DNA from: Lutibacter litoralis
GTDB taxonomy: Bacteria > Bacteroidota > Bacteroidia > Flavobacteriales > Flavobacteriaceae
Length of the DNA: 64,000 bases
Direction of reading: 5' to 3'
Assembly: GCF_014646675.1 (NCBI RefSeq)
Contig: NZ_BMNS01000006.1
Coordinates: 248,001 to 312,000 of the forward strand
Below are positions 17,627-27,039 of this stretch, in pieces (the stretch's first letter is position 1; every line of letters begins with the position of its first letter). The translations under genes were made by a program, and so were the position numbers. The notes beneath the pieces were generated by a model that saw only the letters and a program-made list of their open reading frames with translations, did not search any database and was not told the origin of the DNA.

Positions 17627-19414
17627 CTATCTCGGATTTTCAACATATATTTTATTATACAAATGCAAGTAATTTTTTATAATTTCTTCTCTTTTTGGTT
17701 TCATAGTTGGAGTTAATAGACCATTATCTATTCCCCAAACGTCTGGTGTTAGTTCAAACCTTTTTATGGTTTCCCATTTTGCGAAATTTTCGTTTCCTTT
17801 ATCAATCTCTAGTTGAATTCTATTAATAATATGAGGGTTTTCAATTAAATCCTGATTGTTACCTGGTATTGGTTCGTGATGGATTTTAGCCCAATCTCTT
17901 AAAAATTCGAAATTTGGTTGAATTAAGGCAGCAGGCATTTTCTGACCTTCACCAATAACCAATATTTGTTCAATAAAACGAGACTGTTTCATTTCGTTTT
18001 CTAAAAGGGCAGGAGCTACATATTTTCCTCCAGAAGTTTTAAAAATTTCTTTTTTTCTACCTGTTATTTTTAAAAATCCATCGGCATCTAATTCGCCTTT
18101 ATCTCCAGTATGAAAATAATCGCCGCTCATAACACTTGCAGTTCTTTCTGGATCTTTATAATAGCCTTGCATAATATTTGGACCTTTTACTAAAATTTCT
18201 CCATCATCAGCTATTTTAATTTCAACATTATTTATGGCTGTTCCAACAGTACCAATGCGCATTAAATTGTCTTTGTACATATTAACAGACACAACTGGTG
18301 ATGTTTCTGTAAGTCCGTAACCTTCCATAATGTGCATACGAGCAGCAGTAAAAATTCTTGCTAAACGAGGTTGTAATGCGGCGCTACCAGATACCATAGT
18401 TGTTAAATTACCACCTAAAGCTTCTCGCCACTTACTGAAAATTAATTTATTAGCAATGGCTAATTTTTGATCGTAGAACCAACCATTTTTATGATAAGGT
18501 TCATATTTGAGTCCTACTTCTACAGCCCAAAAGAATAGCATTTTTTTAATTCCTGTTAATTCGGAACCTTTTTTAATAATACCATCATAAACTTTTTCAA
18601 GTAGCCTTGGAACCACAGACATAAAATGTGGTTTTACTTCTTTTATATTTTCACCAATTTTTTCTATACTTTCAGCAAAATAGACCGATGTACCCGAATA
18701 AAGATATAAGTAATGAAGCATACGTTCGAAAACATGGCAAACAGGTAAAAAACTAAGTGCAGTTATTTCTCCGGCTGGTAATGGTAATCTAGGATAACTA
18801 TCTATTACATTGGTAACTATATTGTTGTGTGATAACATAACCCCTTTTGGTTTTCCCGTTGTTCCAGAAGTGTAAATAATTGTTGCCGTATCAAAATGGT
18901 TAATAGTATCTTTTATGATATCAACCTCTTTTTGTAAACTTTTATCTTTTCCAAGTTCTAAAATCTCAGACCAATTTTTGCAGCCATCAAATGTATCAAA
19001 ACTATAAATATTTTTAAGTGTTGGTACCTTATTTTTAACAGCATCTACTTTATCAAACAGCTCTTTATCGGATAAAAAACAATGCGTAACTTCTGCATGA
19101 TTAAAAATATATTCAAAATCACTTTCAGAAATAGTTGGATAAATTGGGATGTTAACAACACCAATTTGAGACATACCCAAGTCCATTATATTCCACTCGG
19201 TTCTATTACTTGATGAAATTATTGCTATTTTATCACCAGGTTTTACACCTAATTTTAATAAACCTCTACTTACAGTATTTATCTGGCTTATAAATTCTTG
19301 TGAAGAAATTGATACCCACTCTCCATTATATTTTGTAGTGAATGCTTTTTCTAAATTAAATTTTTCTAGTTGATAGTAGGCAAAATCGAATAATCTTTTG
19401 ATTTCTTTTGGCAT
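17627..19414 (-). CDS. fadD: long-chain acyl-CoA synthetase (AMP-forming)
   Basis: The 595-residue ANL-superfamily enzyme has the phosphate-binding loop IIYTSGTTGKPKGVMLSH, the GYGLTETSP motif, HTGDKGELDADGFLKITGRK and a catalytic Lys in the C-terminal region (FKTSGGKYVAP). It activates long-chain fatty acids to acyl-CoA through an acyl-AMP. It has no signal peptide. A close paralogue lies immediately upstream (19487-21271) on the same strand, 72 bases away, so this is a tandem duplication; differing chain-length preference is possible but not shown. Confidence 0.9.
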   Translation of the reverse strand: MPKEIKRLFDFAYYQLEKFNLEKAFTTKYNGEWVSISSQEFISQINTVSRGLLKLGVKPGDKIAIISSSNRTEWNIMDLGMSQIGVVNIPIYPTISESDFEYIFNHAEVTHCFLSDKELFDKVDAVKNKVPTLKNIYSFDTFDGCKNWSEILELGKDKSLQKEVDIIKDTINHFDTATIIYTSGTTGKPKGVMLSHNNIVTNVIDSYPRLPLPAGEITALSFLPVCHVFERMLHYLYLYSGTSVYFAESIEKIGENIKEVKPHFMSVVPRLLEKVYDGIIKKGSELTGIKKMLFFWAVEVGLKYEPYHKNGWFYDQKLAIANKLIFSKWREALGGNLTTMVSGSAALQPRLARIFTAARMHIMEGYGLTETSPVVSVNMYKDNLMRIGTVGTAINNVEIKIADDGEILVKGPNIMQGYYKDPERTASVMSGDYFHTGDKGELDADGFLKITGRKKEIFKTSGGKYVAPALLENEMKQSRFIEQILVIGEGQKMPAALIQPNFEFLRDWAKIHHEPIPGNNQDLIENPHIINRIQLEIDKGNENFAKWETIKRFELTPDVWGIDNGLLTPTMKPKREEIIKNYLHLYNKIYVENPR

Positions 19415-19486
19415 TTGTTGTAAATTATTATGGTAGGCCCAAAGTATAAAAATAAAAAGGAATTCACAAATACTTAAATTACATAA

Positions 19487-21271
19487 CTATTCTAATTTTT
19501 TTTGATATATTTTTTGATATAAATTCTGGTATTTTTCTTTCACAACTTTACGTTTCATTTTCATAGTTGGTGTAAGGAGTCCATTTTCAATAGTCCAAAT
19601 ATCTGGAGTTAATTCAAAGGCTTTTATTTGTTCCCAATTTCCAAAACTTTCGTTGGCTTTATTTATTTCTTTTTGAATTCGTTTTAAAACTCTTTTATTT
19701 GAAATAATGGAATTGTAAGTACCATCATACTTTATATTCTTTAATTTTGCCCATTCAGTTAAAAATTCAAAATGAGGTTGGATAATTGAAGCTGGCATTT
19801 TTTCGTTTTCTCCAATTACCATAGCTTGTTCAATAAAACGAGATTCTTTTAATTTACCTTCTAAAACTGCTGGAGCAACATATTTACCACCAGATGTTTT
19901 AAACATTTCTTTTTTTCTGTCGGTAATTTTTAAAAAACCTTCTTTATCTAATATACCAATATCCCCGGTATGTAAATATTCATTTTGTATAGTTTGTTTT
20001 GTTAATTTTTCATTTTTGTAATAGCCTAACATAATATTCGAACCTTTTACTAGAATCTCACCATCTTCGGCAATTTTAATTTGAATACCATCTAATGCTT
20101 TTCCAACGGTTCCAATTTTAAAACCGTTATTTCTGAAATCGTTAATTGATATTCCTGGGGAAGTTTCGGTCATTCCATAACCTTCATAAATTGGTATTCC
20201 TGCGGCTGTAAATAATCTAATAAGTACAGGCTGCAATGGTGCGCTTCCTGATACTAAAAATTTAATATTTCCACCTAAAGCTTCTCGCCATTTGCTAAAT
20301 ACTAACTTTCGGGCAATGTTTAATTGAAAATGAAACCACCAACCATTTTTTTGATAAGGCTCATATCTTTTTCCTAAATCTATGGACCAATAAAACAACA
20401 ATCGCTTTAAACCTTTTAGTTGACTTCCTTTATCTGCAATTTTATCGTAAATTTTTTCTAATAGTCTTGGCACTACTGGGATAAAATGAGGTTGTACTTC
20501 TTTTAAATTATCTCCCAACTTATCAATAGATTCTGCAAAATAAATTTCGAAACCCATCATTTGATAATAATACAAAGCAAAACGTTCAAAAATGTGACAC
20601 ACCGGTAAGTAGCTCAAAACTTTGTGTTTATGTGCTTCAAAATCTAATGCTTTAGCACTTACTAAAGTGTTTTCTACAATATTTTTATGAGAAAGCATTA
20701 CACCTTTCGGCGTACCTGTTGTGCCAGAAGTATAAATAATGGTTGCTAGGTTTGAAGGCGCTACCTTTGATTTTAACAAGTCGACCTCTGTTTGATTTTT
20801 TGTGTTTTCTCCTAGATTTAGTAAGGAATTCCAACTAGATATCGATTCAATAGTATCGAATGTATAAATATCTTTTAGCTTGGTATTTTCTTTTATAACA
20901 GCAACTTTATCATACAAAACTTTATCAGATACAAAGCATAAAACAGCATCGGAATGGTTTATAATATATTCGTAATCTTTTGATGTAATAGTAGGGTATA
21001 AAGGCACATTTACCGCTCCAATTTGTAAAATTGCAATGTCTAGAATGCTCCATTCGACTCTATTGTTTGAGGTTACTATTGCAATTTTATCATTTGGTTT
21101 TACACCTAAATGTATTAATGCTCTACTAATTTTATTGGCTTTCTCTAAATATTCCCTAACAGTAGTAGCAACCCATTTAGAAGCTACTTTAGAATTAAAT
21201 ATATTTAGTTTACTATTTTTTTCTAATTGACAATAAGCAAAATCAAAAAGACGTGATATTTTAATCGACAT
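19487..21271 (-). CDS. fadD: long-chain acyl-CoA synthetase (AMP-forming), tandem paralogue
   Basis: This 594-residue ANL enzyme has the same motif set as its neighbour: IIYTSGTTGTPKGVMLSH, GYGMTETSPG, HTGDIGILDKEGFLKITDRK and FKTSGGKYVAP. I place the start at the ATG at 21271 (MSIKISRLFDFAY), which aligns with the paralogue's MPKEIKRLFDFAY. The longer frame to 21322 would add 17 hydrophobic residues with no counterpart. It lies just beyond the terminator of the leftward glycan operon. Confidence 0.9.
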   Translation of the reverse strand: MSIKISRLFDFAYCQLEKNSKLNIFNSKVASKWVATTVREYLEKANKISRALIHLGVKPNDKIAIVTSNNRVEWSILDIAILQIGAVNVPLYPTITSKDYEYIINHSDAVLCFVSDKVLYDKVAVIKENTKLKDIYTFDTIESISSWNSLLNLGENTKNQTEVDLLKSKVAPSNLATIIYTSGTTGTPKGVMLSHKNIVENTLVSAKALDFEAHKHKVLSYLPVCHIFERFALYYYQMMGFEIYFAESIDKLGDNLKEVQPHFIPVVPRLLEKIYDKIADKGSQLKGLKRLLFYWSIDLGKRYEPYQKNGWWFHFQLNIARKLVFSKWREALGGNIKFLVSGSAPLQPVLIRLFTAAGIPIYEGYGMTETSPGISINDFRNNGFKIGTVGKALDGIQIKIAEDGEILVKGSNIMLGYYKNEKLTKQTIQNEYLHTGDIGILDKEGFLKITDRKKEMFKTSGGKYVAPAVLEGKLKESRFIEQAMVIGENEKMPASIIQPHFEFLTEWAKLKNIKYDGTYNSIISNKRVLKRIQKEINKANESFGNWEQIKAFELTPDIWTIENGLLTPTMKMKRKVVKEKYQNLYQKIYQKKLE

Positions 21272-21307
21272 AAAATAATAATTGAGTTGATGCAAAATAT
21301 AAATAAA

Positions 21308-21338
21308 AAAAAGATTACACAAAAAATGTAATCTTTTT
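21308..21338 (-). terminator. terminator of the leftward sulfatase/GH20 operon
   Basis: A 12-bp stem AAAAAGATTACA / TGTAATCTTTTT with a 7-base loop sits 35 bases past the GH123 stop. On the minus strand it is followed by a run of T, giving an intrinsic terminator for the 19.6-kb leftward operon. It separates that operon from the acyl-CoA synthetase genes. Confidence 0.75.
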
Positions 21339-21372
21339 AAAATTGACTATATATTTAAATTTAGCTAAACGC

Positions 21373-23139
21373 CTATTTTTTAGCTAAGGAGTTTAATGTG
21401 TATTTTGCATTTCTTAAAAGAACTTCTAAATTATCAGGTTTTGTAGTAATATTGAATTTTGCTACAGTTTTATTTAAAAGGTCTAATTCTTTAGTCATTT
21501 TTCTATTTGTAAAATCTTCTCTTAAAATTCTAATTTTTTCAGCATCCTGTATGCCTTCTCTTAAAGTTTCAAAACGGATAGAGCTTCTATTTTTTGGATA
21601 CACAATATACGTATCACCTGCAGGCCAAGCTCTAAATCTAGAATCTTGTAATGGGTTTTCTACCCAACTATTATAAGCCCAACGTAAAAAACCATCGAAA
21701 TTTGCTGCAATACTGTACCAGCCAATAAACACACCTTCCGCAGGTGGAGAAAATGTAAATACATTAGGAAAACCGTCTGAACAACATACATAATGTGTGC
21801 TTATATAGCCATTTTCTTTACGTAAATTTAAATCTTCTTCGTCTATGGTTGCACCAAAAGCAACGGATAAATCTTTTAATTCGTTAGGATATAATTTATA
21901 GCTTTTATGATTATCGGCAAATGCAATACCAAATTCTGGGGCAATATTGTTTAATAAGCTTAACATAGCCATCATTTCTTTTGGACTGCGTTCATCCATT
22001 GCCATTCTAGTAATGTTGTTCCAGCCTTTTTTCTCTAAATGTTTTTTGAATTGTATTAAAAAAGGTGTCCACAAATCATCATATTCTTTAGAACCAGGAG
22101 CAGCCTTAATTTTTACTTCTTCATTTGTTTGTTCATCAAAATAGTAAAATTCATTTCCCCACGGAACCATAGAATAACAGCTAATTTGATTTTTGATACC
22201 TAAATCCATCATAAATTGCACCCAGTTATCAAAAATGGTATAATCATATTCCCAAGAACCGTCAGTTTTCTTTTTCCAAGTAATCATTGCTTCAAACTGA
22301 TCAAAAGTTTGTCCTCCCCAAGGTCTTTTATTTAATGAAACGGTGATTGCTTTTTGTCCTGCATCGGCTAATTGTTTCATAATTGGTTTTAATAAATCCC
22401 AATGCTCTTTAGACCAAGGTTGTACCTTATTAAAACGTGCAACTGCATATGGATTTTGCCACAAGTCTAAATGAAATTTCCAGTCGGTTGGTGCAGGTAA
22501 AGTTTTAGGAAGTACTTCTATATTTAATGTAAAGACCTGAGATTTTTCACCTTCTATATTTAGTGTTAATGTACTTGTGTAATTTCCAATTTTAGCATCA
22601 GCAGGTATGTTTATAGTAAGCCATAATGGTCTTGTTTCATATGCTTTTACAGCGTAAGAACTGACGTTATCTAAAGCATCAGCAGCCAATGAAGCAGCAA
22701 AATCTTCTGGTTTTCTATAACCACAACCACCAGCAAATTCATCTGTAATAACATATTTAACAAAACGTGCCTCTGCTATAGTTTTAGGAAGTTTATTCCC
22801 ATCTTTTGAAATAAAATCTGAAAACTCTACAGCTACATTTGTGCTACTATCTTTACTCCATAAAACTATTTGTGCAGCAATTCTTTCAGCTTTCCAAGCA
22901 ACACCATTCCAAGTGTTTTCTTGGACAACATTAGGTAAGGTGTTTCTTACAAACCGTGTATTTACTGAAGCAAAAGATGCATTTAATCCTGATGAAATTG
23001 AATCCCAGGCTGAAATGTCGGTTTCAATTGGATCTTCAGGTTCTGGGTAGGTAGCACTTACATTAATTTCTTTGTTAGGCACGCAACTTGCTAAAAGTGC
23101 AATTATAAATAGGTAATAATAAATTTTAATAAAAGACAT
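21373..23139 (-). CDS. GH123-like beta-N-acetylgalactosaminidase, lipoprotein (DUF4091)
   Basis: The 588-residue protein has a lipoprotein signal (IIALLASC, Cys19), a beta-sandwich N-terminal part (to about 215), and a TIM-barrel DUF4091 domain. Adjacent Asp382-Glu383 in ITRMAMDERSP match the Asp-Glu pair of GH123 enzymes, which use the substrate 2-acetamido group to cleave beta-GalNAc. It is the last gene of the leftward operon, after sulfatases and GH20 enzymes. This fits release of GalNAc once sulfates are gone. Substrate is inferred from family. Confidence 0.85.
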   Translation of the reverse strand: MSFIKIYYYLFIIALLASCVPNKEINVSATYPEPEDPIETDISAWDSISSGLNASFASVNTRFVRNTLPNVVQENTWNGVAWKAERIAAQIVLWSKDSSTNVAVEFSDFISKDGNKLPKTIAEARFVKYVITDEFAGGCGYRKPEDFAASLAADALDNVSSYAVKAYETRPLWLTINIPADAKIGNYTSTLTLNIEGEKSQVFTLNIEVLPKTLPAPTDWKFHLDLWQNPYAVARFNKVQPWSKEHWDLLKPIMKQLADAGQKAITVSLNKRPWGGQTFDQFEAMITWKKKTDGSWEYDYTIFDNWVQFMMDLGIKNQISCYSMVPWGNEFYYFDEQTNEEVKIKAAPGSKEYDDLWTPFLIQFKKHLEKKGWNNITRMAMDERSPKEMMAMLSLLNNIAPEFGIAFADNHKSYKLYPNELKDLSVAFGATIDEEDLNLRKENGYISTHYVCCSDGFPNVFTFSPPAEGVFIGWYSIAANFDGFLRWAYNSWVENPLQDSRFRAWPAGDTYIVYPKNRSSIRFETLREGIQDAEKIRILREDFTNRKMTKELDLLNKTVAKFNITTKPDNLEVLLRNAKYTLNSLAKK

Positions 23140-23150
23140 AATATAAAAGT

Positions 23151-24728
23151 TTATTTGTTTAAAATAGGAGTGTTATCTGGCCAAGCCACGAATTTTCCAG
23201 TTTCTGTATTTGTTGGCATTTGAGCATCTACACTTCTTAAATAGGTTCCAAGTTCTTTAGCAAGTTGAGTTGTTTTTTCTTTATTTTTGATTGCTAAATT
23301 GGTTGTTTCCCCAATATCATCTTTAATATTGAACAATTCAAAGGAACTATCTAAATGATAATAAATTAATTTAAAATCACCCTTTCTAATGGTACTTGTA
23401 GCTCCAATACCTGGGCCTGTTGGACCCCAATTATTAGGATAATGCCAAAATAAAGCTCTATTATTAGTTGTATTATTTGTGCCTTTTAAAATATCTGTAA
23501 AACTTTTACCATCTATTTTTTGAACAGTTTTATATTCAGAAATTCCTGCAAGTTCTAATATAGTAGGGAAGAAGTCTTCAATAATTACAAAACTATCACT
23601 TTCTGATGTTGCTTTGGTTACCCTAGGCCATTTTACAAGCATTGGTTCTCTAATTCCACCTTCGTGTACGGAACCTTTTCCGCTAGATAAGGGTTTGTTA
23701 TGAGTGTGTTTTTCTCCACCACGATCATAAGCACTTAAGCCTCCATTGTCAGACATGAAAAGAATTATAGTATTTTCTGAAATGCCTTTTTCTTCCAAAT
23801 GATTTATTAAATCACCTAAACTTTTATCCATACCTTCAATCATTGAAGCATATTTAGCCTCAGTTGGTTGTAAACCTTGGTCTAAATATTTTTGTTCAAA
23901 CCTAGGGTCTCCTTGTATTGGTGTATGAACAGCATAATGCGCCATATTTAAGTAAAAAGGTTTATTTTGTGCTATGGCTTCATCTATAGCAATTATTGAT
24001 TTTTGAGTTAAAGCTTCGGTTAAAAATATTTCTTTACCATGATATTCTTCTAAATTTTGTACATCCCATCTAGTATTTTTGTTAGGCGATTGTTTAAAAT
24101 CTTTCTTTCCAAAATAACTACCTGGTTGTCCTGCAGACGAGCCTCCAATATTTATATCAAAACCAAAAGTTAAAGGGTTTTCACCAGTAGTTTTTATAGC
24201 TCCAAAATGTGCTTTTCCTACATGAATTGTTCGGTAACCATTATCTTTTAATATTTGTGGTAAAGCAGTAATTTCTACAGAATAAGGAATTGAATCTGTT
24301 GGCTGGGCACCATTAACATTCCACTTAGGATGTTTTAATCCTTCTACGGGTCCTACAGGATCTTGATCTCGATTAAAAGTCCAATTAGTAACTCTGTGTC
24401 TGGCAGCATTCATCCCTGAAATTAAACTTACTCTGGTAGGAGTACAAACGGGTGTAGCATACGCTTGTGTAAATTTCATTCCTTCATTTGCCAATCGCTC
24501 CATATTTGGTGTATGATAGATTTTATTTAAAGGAGTTTTTTCTTTCCAAAAAGGAACAGATGTATCTTGCCAGCCCATATCATCAACCATAAATAAAATA
24601 ATATTTGGTTGTTTTGTTGTAGTATCCGTTGTTTTAGAGTCTGTTTTTTTACAGGCAATTGTACACATACAAAATATAATTGCTATACTTTGTATGTGTT
24701 TAAAATAGTTTTTTTTAGATTGAAACAT
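23151..24728 (-). CDS. S1-family sulfatase, lipoprotein
   Basis: The 525-residue formylglycine sulfatase has lipobox CTIAC (Cys26), metal-binding VDDMGWQD (Asp49-Asp50) and the CxPxR site CTPTR with Cys95 as the formylglycine precursor. FMSDNGG and the downstream Lys/His residues of the S1 fold are present. The opening DDMGWQDTSVPFW resembles the S1_16 group as I remember it, which acts on galactose or GalNAc sulfates, but this is a weak assignment. It lies between the GH20 gene (1-base gap) and the GH123 gene (11-base gap). Confidence 0.9.
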   Translation of the reverse strand: MFQSKKNYFKHIQSIAIIFCMCTIACKKTDSKTTDTTTKQPNIILFMVDDMGWQDTSVPFWKEKTPLNKIYHTPNMERLANEGMKFTQAYATPVCTPTRVSLISGMNAARHRVTNWTFNRDQDPVGPVEGLKHPKWNVNGAQPTDSIPYSVEITALPQILKDNGYRTIHVGKAHFGAIKTTGENPLTFGFDINIGGSSAGQPGSYFGKKDFKQSPNKNTRWDVQNLEEYHGKEIFLTEALTQKSIIAIDEAIAQNKPFYLNMAHYAVHTPIQGDPRFEQKYLDQGLQPTEAKYASMIEGMDKSLGDLINHLEEKGISENTIILFMSDNGGLSAYDRGGEKHTHNKPLSSGKGSVHEGGIREPMLVKWPRVTKATSESDSFVIIEDFFPTILELAGISEYKTVQKIDGKSFTDILKGTNNTTNNRALFWHYPNNWGPTGPGIGATSTIRKGDFKLIYYHLDSSFELFNIKDDIGETTNLAIKNKEKTTQLAKELGTYLRSVDAQMPTNTETGKFVAWPDNTPILNK

Positions 24729-24729
24729 A

Positions 24730-27015
24730 TTAGTATCCTAAGAATTCATTAGTCAATACTTTTTCTTCATTTGAAGGGCTTTTAAACTTAACACTTAATT
24801 CACTTCCACCACCACCTTGGTGAAATGTAAGTGTAATTGGATGCCATCCTTTTTTTAGAGCAACCATTCCAGATCTTAAAACCGCGGCGTGATTACCACC
24901 ATTATCTACAACTAATTTATTGTTAATATATAACAAACTACCATCGTCGGATTTGGTTGAAAATTCAAATAATCCGTCTTCTTCTGCCATAAAATAACCT
25001 TTAAAGACTAAAGAAACGTGTTCAATATTTTCAAAACCAGTTAAATCAATAGCTCCTACAAGTTTAAAATTTGATTTTTCGTCTAAATTTACTTTTTCAA
25101 CAACGGTAAACTTTTTAAGTGCGGACCATTGCTTTAAACTTCCTTTGGTAGGTTGCACATTTAAAGGTTCAATAAACAATTGTTTCTCAACATTTGAAGT
25201 TTTAATTTCACTTGCAACATCCCCACGATAAGCAATAGTTTTTAGAGTTGTATTCTCTGAAATTATAAAAGGAGTTGTGTATTTAGTTGAGTTTTTAGAA
25301 GGTTTTGTACCATCTAATGTATAGTAAATTTCCATATCTTCTAATGGACTTACTAAGGTAATGGTAGTTGTTTCTAAAAATGCGATTTTATCAGTTGTAC
25401 CTTTTACAGAAGGAATGTAGTATTTAATATTTAATTGATCTAATCTATGGTATTGTAATGCCATGCGCTCTTGAAAATCATCAAAGTTTCTAGCTTCTTT
25501 TGATGTCCAACCAGTTTCTGACAACGCTAATAAACGTGGAAATGCTTGGTACTGTAATCTTTTAAAATTAGGAATTCTTTCAGCCCATAAATTAGCTTGT
25601 ACACCAAGTACGTGTTTTTCTTGTTCTTTGGTAAAATCTTCAGGAACAGGCTCATAATTATACACTTTATCTAGTGGAGTAGCCTCGTTTGTAAAGTCGA
25701 AATAGTATTCAAAATCTGGACAAATAATCATGTTCGATCCATTGTCTGCTGCAATATACCTAGCTTTTGGAGCCCAATTTCTCCACCACATAACTGTTGC
25801 ATCGTTAGATAAACCACCGTCCACAATTTCATCCCAACCAATTAGTCTTTTTCCTTTTGTATGCAAAAACTTTTCAATGTCTTTATTAAAGAAGGATTGT
25901 AATTCGTGTTCGTTTTTTAAATTATTTTTTTTAATCGCTTTTTGACAATTTGCACACGCTGTCCACGATTTAGTATTTACTTCGTCACCACCAATATGAA
26001 TATATTCCGAAGGAAATAAATCAGCTATTTCAGATAAAATATCTTTAGCAAATTCATAAGAGGTTTCTTTCCCTAAACACGCTGGAATAGAAAAGTGTTC
26101 TCCCCAACCAGCTTCACCAGTACACGATAAATATGGATAATTGTCGATAGCAGACTTAAAATGTCCTGGCATATCAATTTCTGGAATTACTTCAATATTT
26201 CTAGCCGCAGCATATTTTATAATCTCTTTAATTTGTTCTTGCGTAAAAAATCCACCATACATTCTTTGTCCATCTCTATCATGGTAATGTTGTTCATCAA
26301 TAATAAATGAAGGGTCTGTTTTGGCCATTTCATTACAATATTTATCGTGCGAACTTTCTATTCTCCAAGCGCCTTTTTCAGTTAAAAGCGGATATTTTTT
26401 AATTTCAACTCTCCAACCTTGATCGTCGGTTAAGTGCATATGGTAGGTATTTAATTTATACAAAGCCATATAATCAAGAAAGGTTTTTACATTGTCTAAA
26501 CTAAAAAAATGACGGCTAAAATCCATTTGCATTCCTCTCCAGGCAAATCTTGGAGCATCTTTAATAGTTACAGAAGGTACAAACCAATCTATAGAGGTTA
26601 CGGTTGTATTCTCAATCTCAACAGGTAATAATTGACGCAGTGTTTGTACACCATAAAAATAACCAGCAGCATCACTTGCTTTAATAATAATTTCGGTAGG
26701 CGTAACTTTTAATTGGTAAGCTTCTAACTGTAAACCTTCAATTTTTTGAAACTTAACAATGCCATTATCTTTTGAAATATTTAAATCAAAACCAGCAGCT
26801 TTTTTAAATAAATCAGTTAAATAATTTGCAGCCATTTGCTGTTCATCATTATCAATTGAAATGGTTGTAGTGCTATCAAACTTAAAAGAGGCTTTATCTA
26901 ACTGAAATTCCTGTGGCTTTGGAACCAATGCAATATCGGCTTCACTATAAGTTGGGGAAGAAGTTGTACAAGCAACTGTTAATAGTGATAAAAAAAGATA
27001 GTATATATTTTTCAT
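24730..27015 (-). CDS. GH20 beta-N-acetylhexosaminidase with C-terminal PA14-type domain, lipoprotein
   Basis: The 761-residue lipoprotein (LLTVAC, Cys16) starts with a GH20b domain (to about 145), followed by the catalytic barrel with HIGGDEV (Asp344-Glu345) and WRVEIKKYP. After the barrel there is a chitobiase-like C-terminal segment (YYTLDGTKPSKNSTKYTTPF, about 565-610), then a PA14-like domain (about 640-761, KGYFMAEEDGLFEFSTKSDD). PA14 domains usually bind carbohydrate. GH20 enzymes cleave terminal beta-GlcNAc or beta-GalNAc by substrate-assisted catalysis. It differs from the two neighbouring GH20 enzymes by its extra C-terminal modules. Confidence 0.92.
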   Translation of the reverse strand: MKNIYYLFLSLLTVACTTSSPTYSEADIALVPKPQEFQLDKASFKFDSTTTISIDNDEQQMAANYLTDLFKKAAGFDLNISKDNGIVKFQKIEGLQLEAYQLKVTPTEIIIKASDAAGYFYGVQTLRQLLPVEIENTTVTSIDWFVPSVTIKDAPRFAWRGMQMDFSRHFFSLDNVKTFLDYMALYKLNTYHMHLTDDQGWRVEIKKYPLLTEKGAWRIESSHDKYCNEMAKTDPSFIIDEQHYHDRDGQRMYGGFFTQEQIKEIIKYAAARNIEVIPEIDMPGHFKSAIDNYPYLSCTGEAGWGEHFSIPACLGKETSYEFAKDILSEIADLFPSEYIHIGGDEVNTKSWTACANCQKAIKKNNLKNEHELQSFFNKDIEKFLHTKGKRLIGWDEIVDGGLSNDATVMWWRNWAPKARYIAADNGSNMIICPDFEYYFDFTNEATPLDKVYNYEPVPEDFTKEQEKHVLGVQANLWAERIPNFKRLQYQAFPRLLALSETGWTSKEARNFDDFQERMALQYHRLDQLNIKYYIPSVKGTTDKIAFLETTTITLVSPLEDMEIYYTLDGTKPSKNSTKYTTPFIISENTTLKTIAYRGDVASEIKTSNVEKQLFIEPLNVQPTKGSLKQWSALKKFTVVEKVNLDEKSNFKLVGAIDLTGFENIEHVSLVFKGYFMAEEDGLFEFSTKSDDGSLLYINNKLVVDNGGNHAAVLRSGMVALKKGWHPITLTFHQGGGGSELSVKFKSPSNEEKVLTNEFLGY

Positions 27016-27039
27016 AATTAAATATTTTCGTATTATAAA

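Noticed and set aside
21272-21322. Longer start for the second acyl-CoA synthetase
   Set aside because: The added 17 residues have no counterpart in the tandem paralogue and run into the operon terminator.
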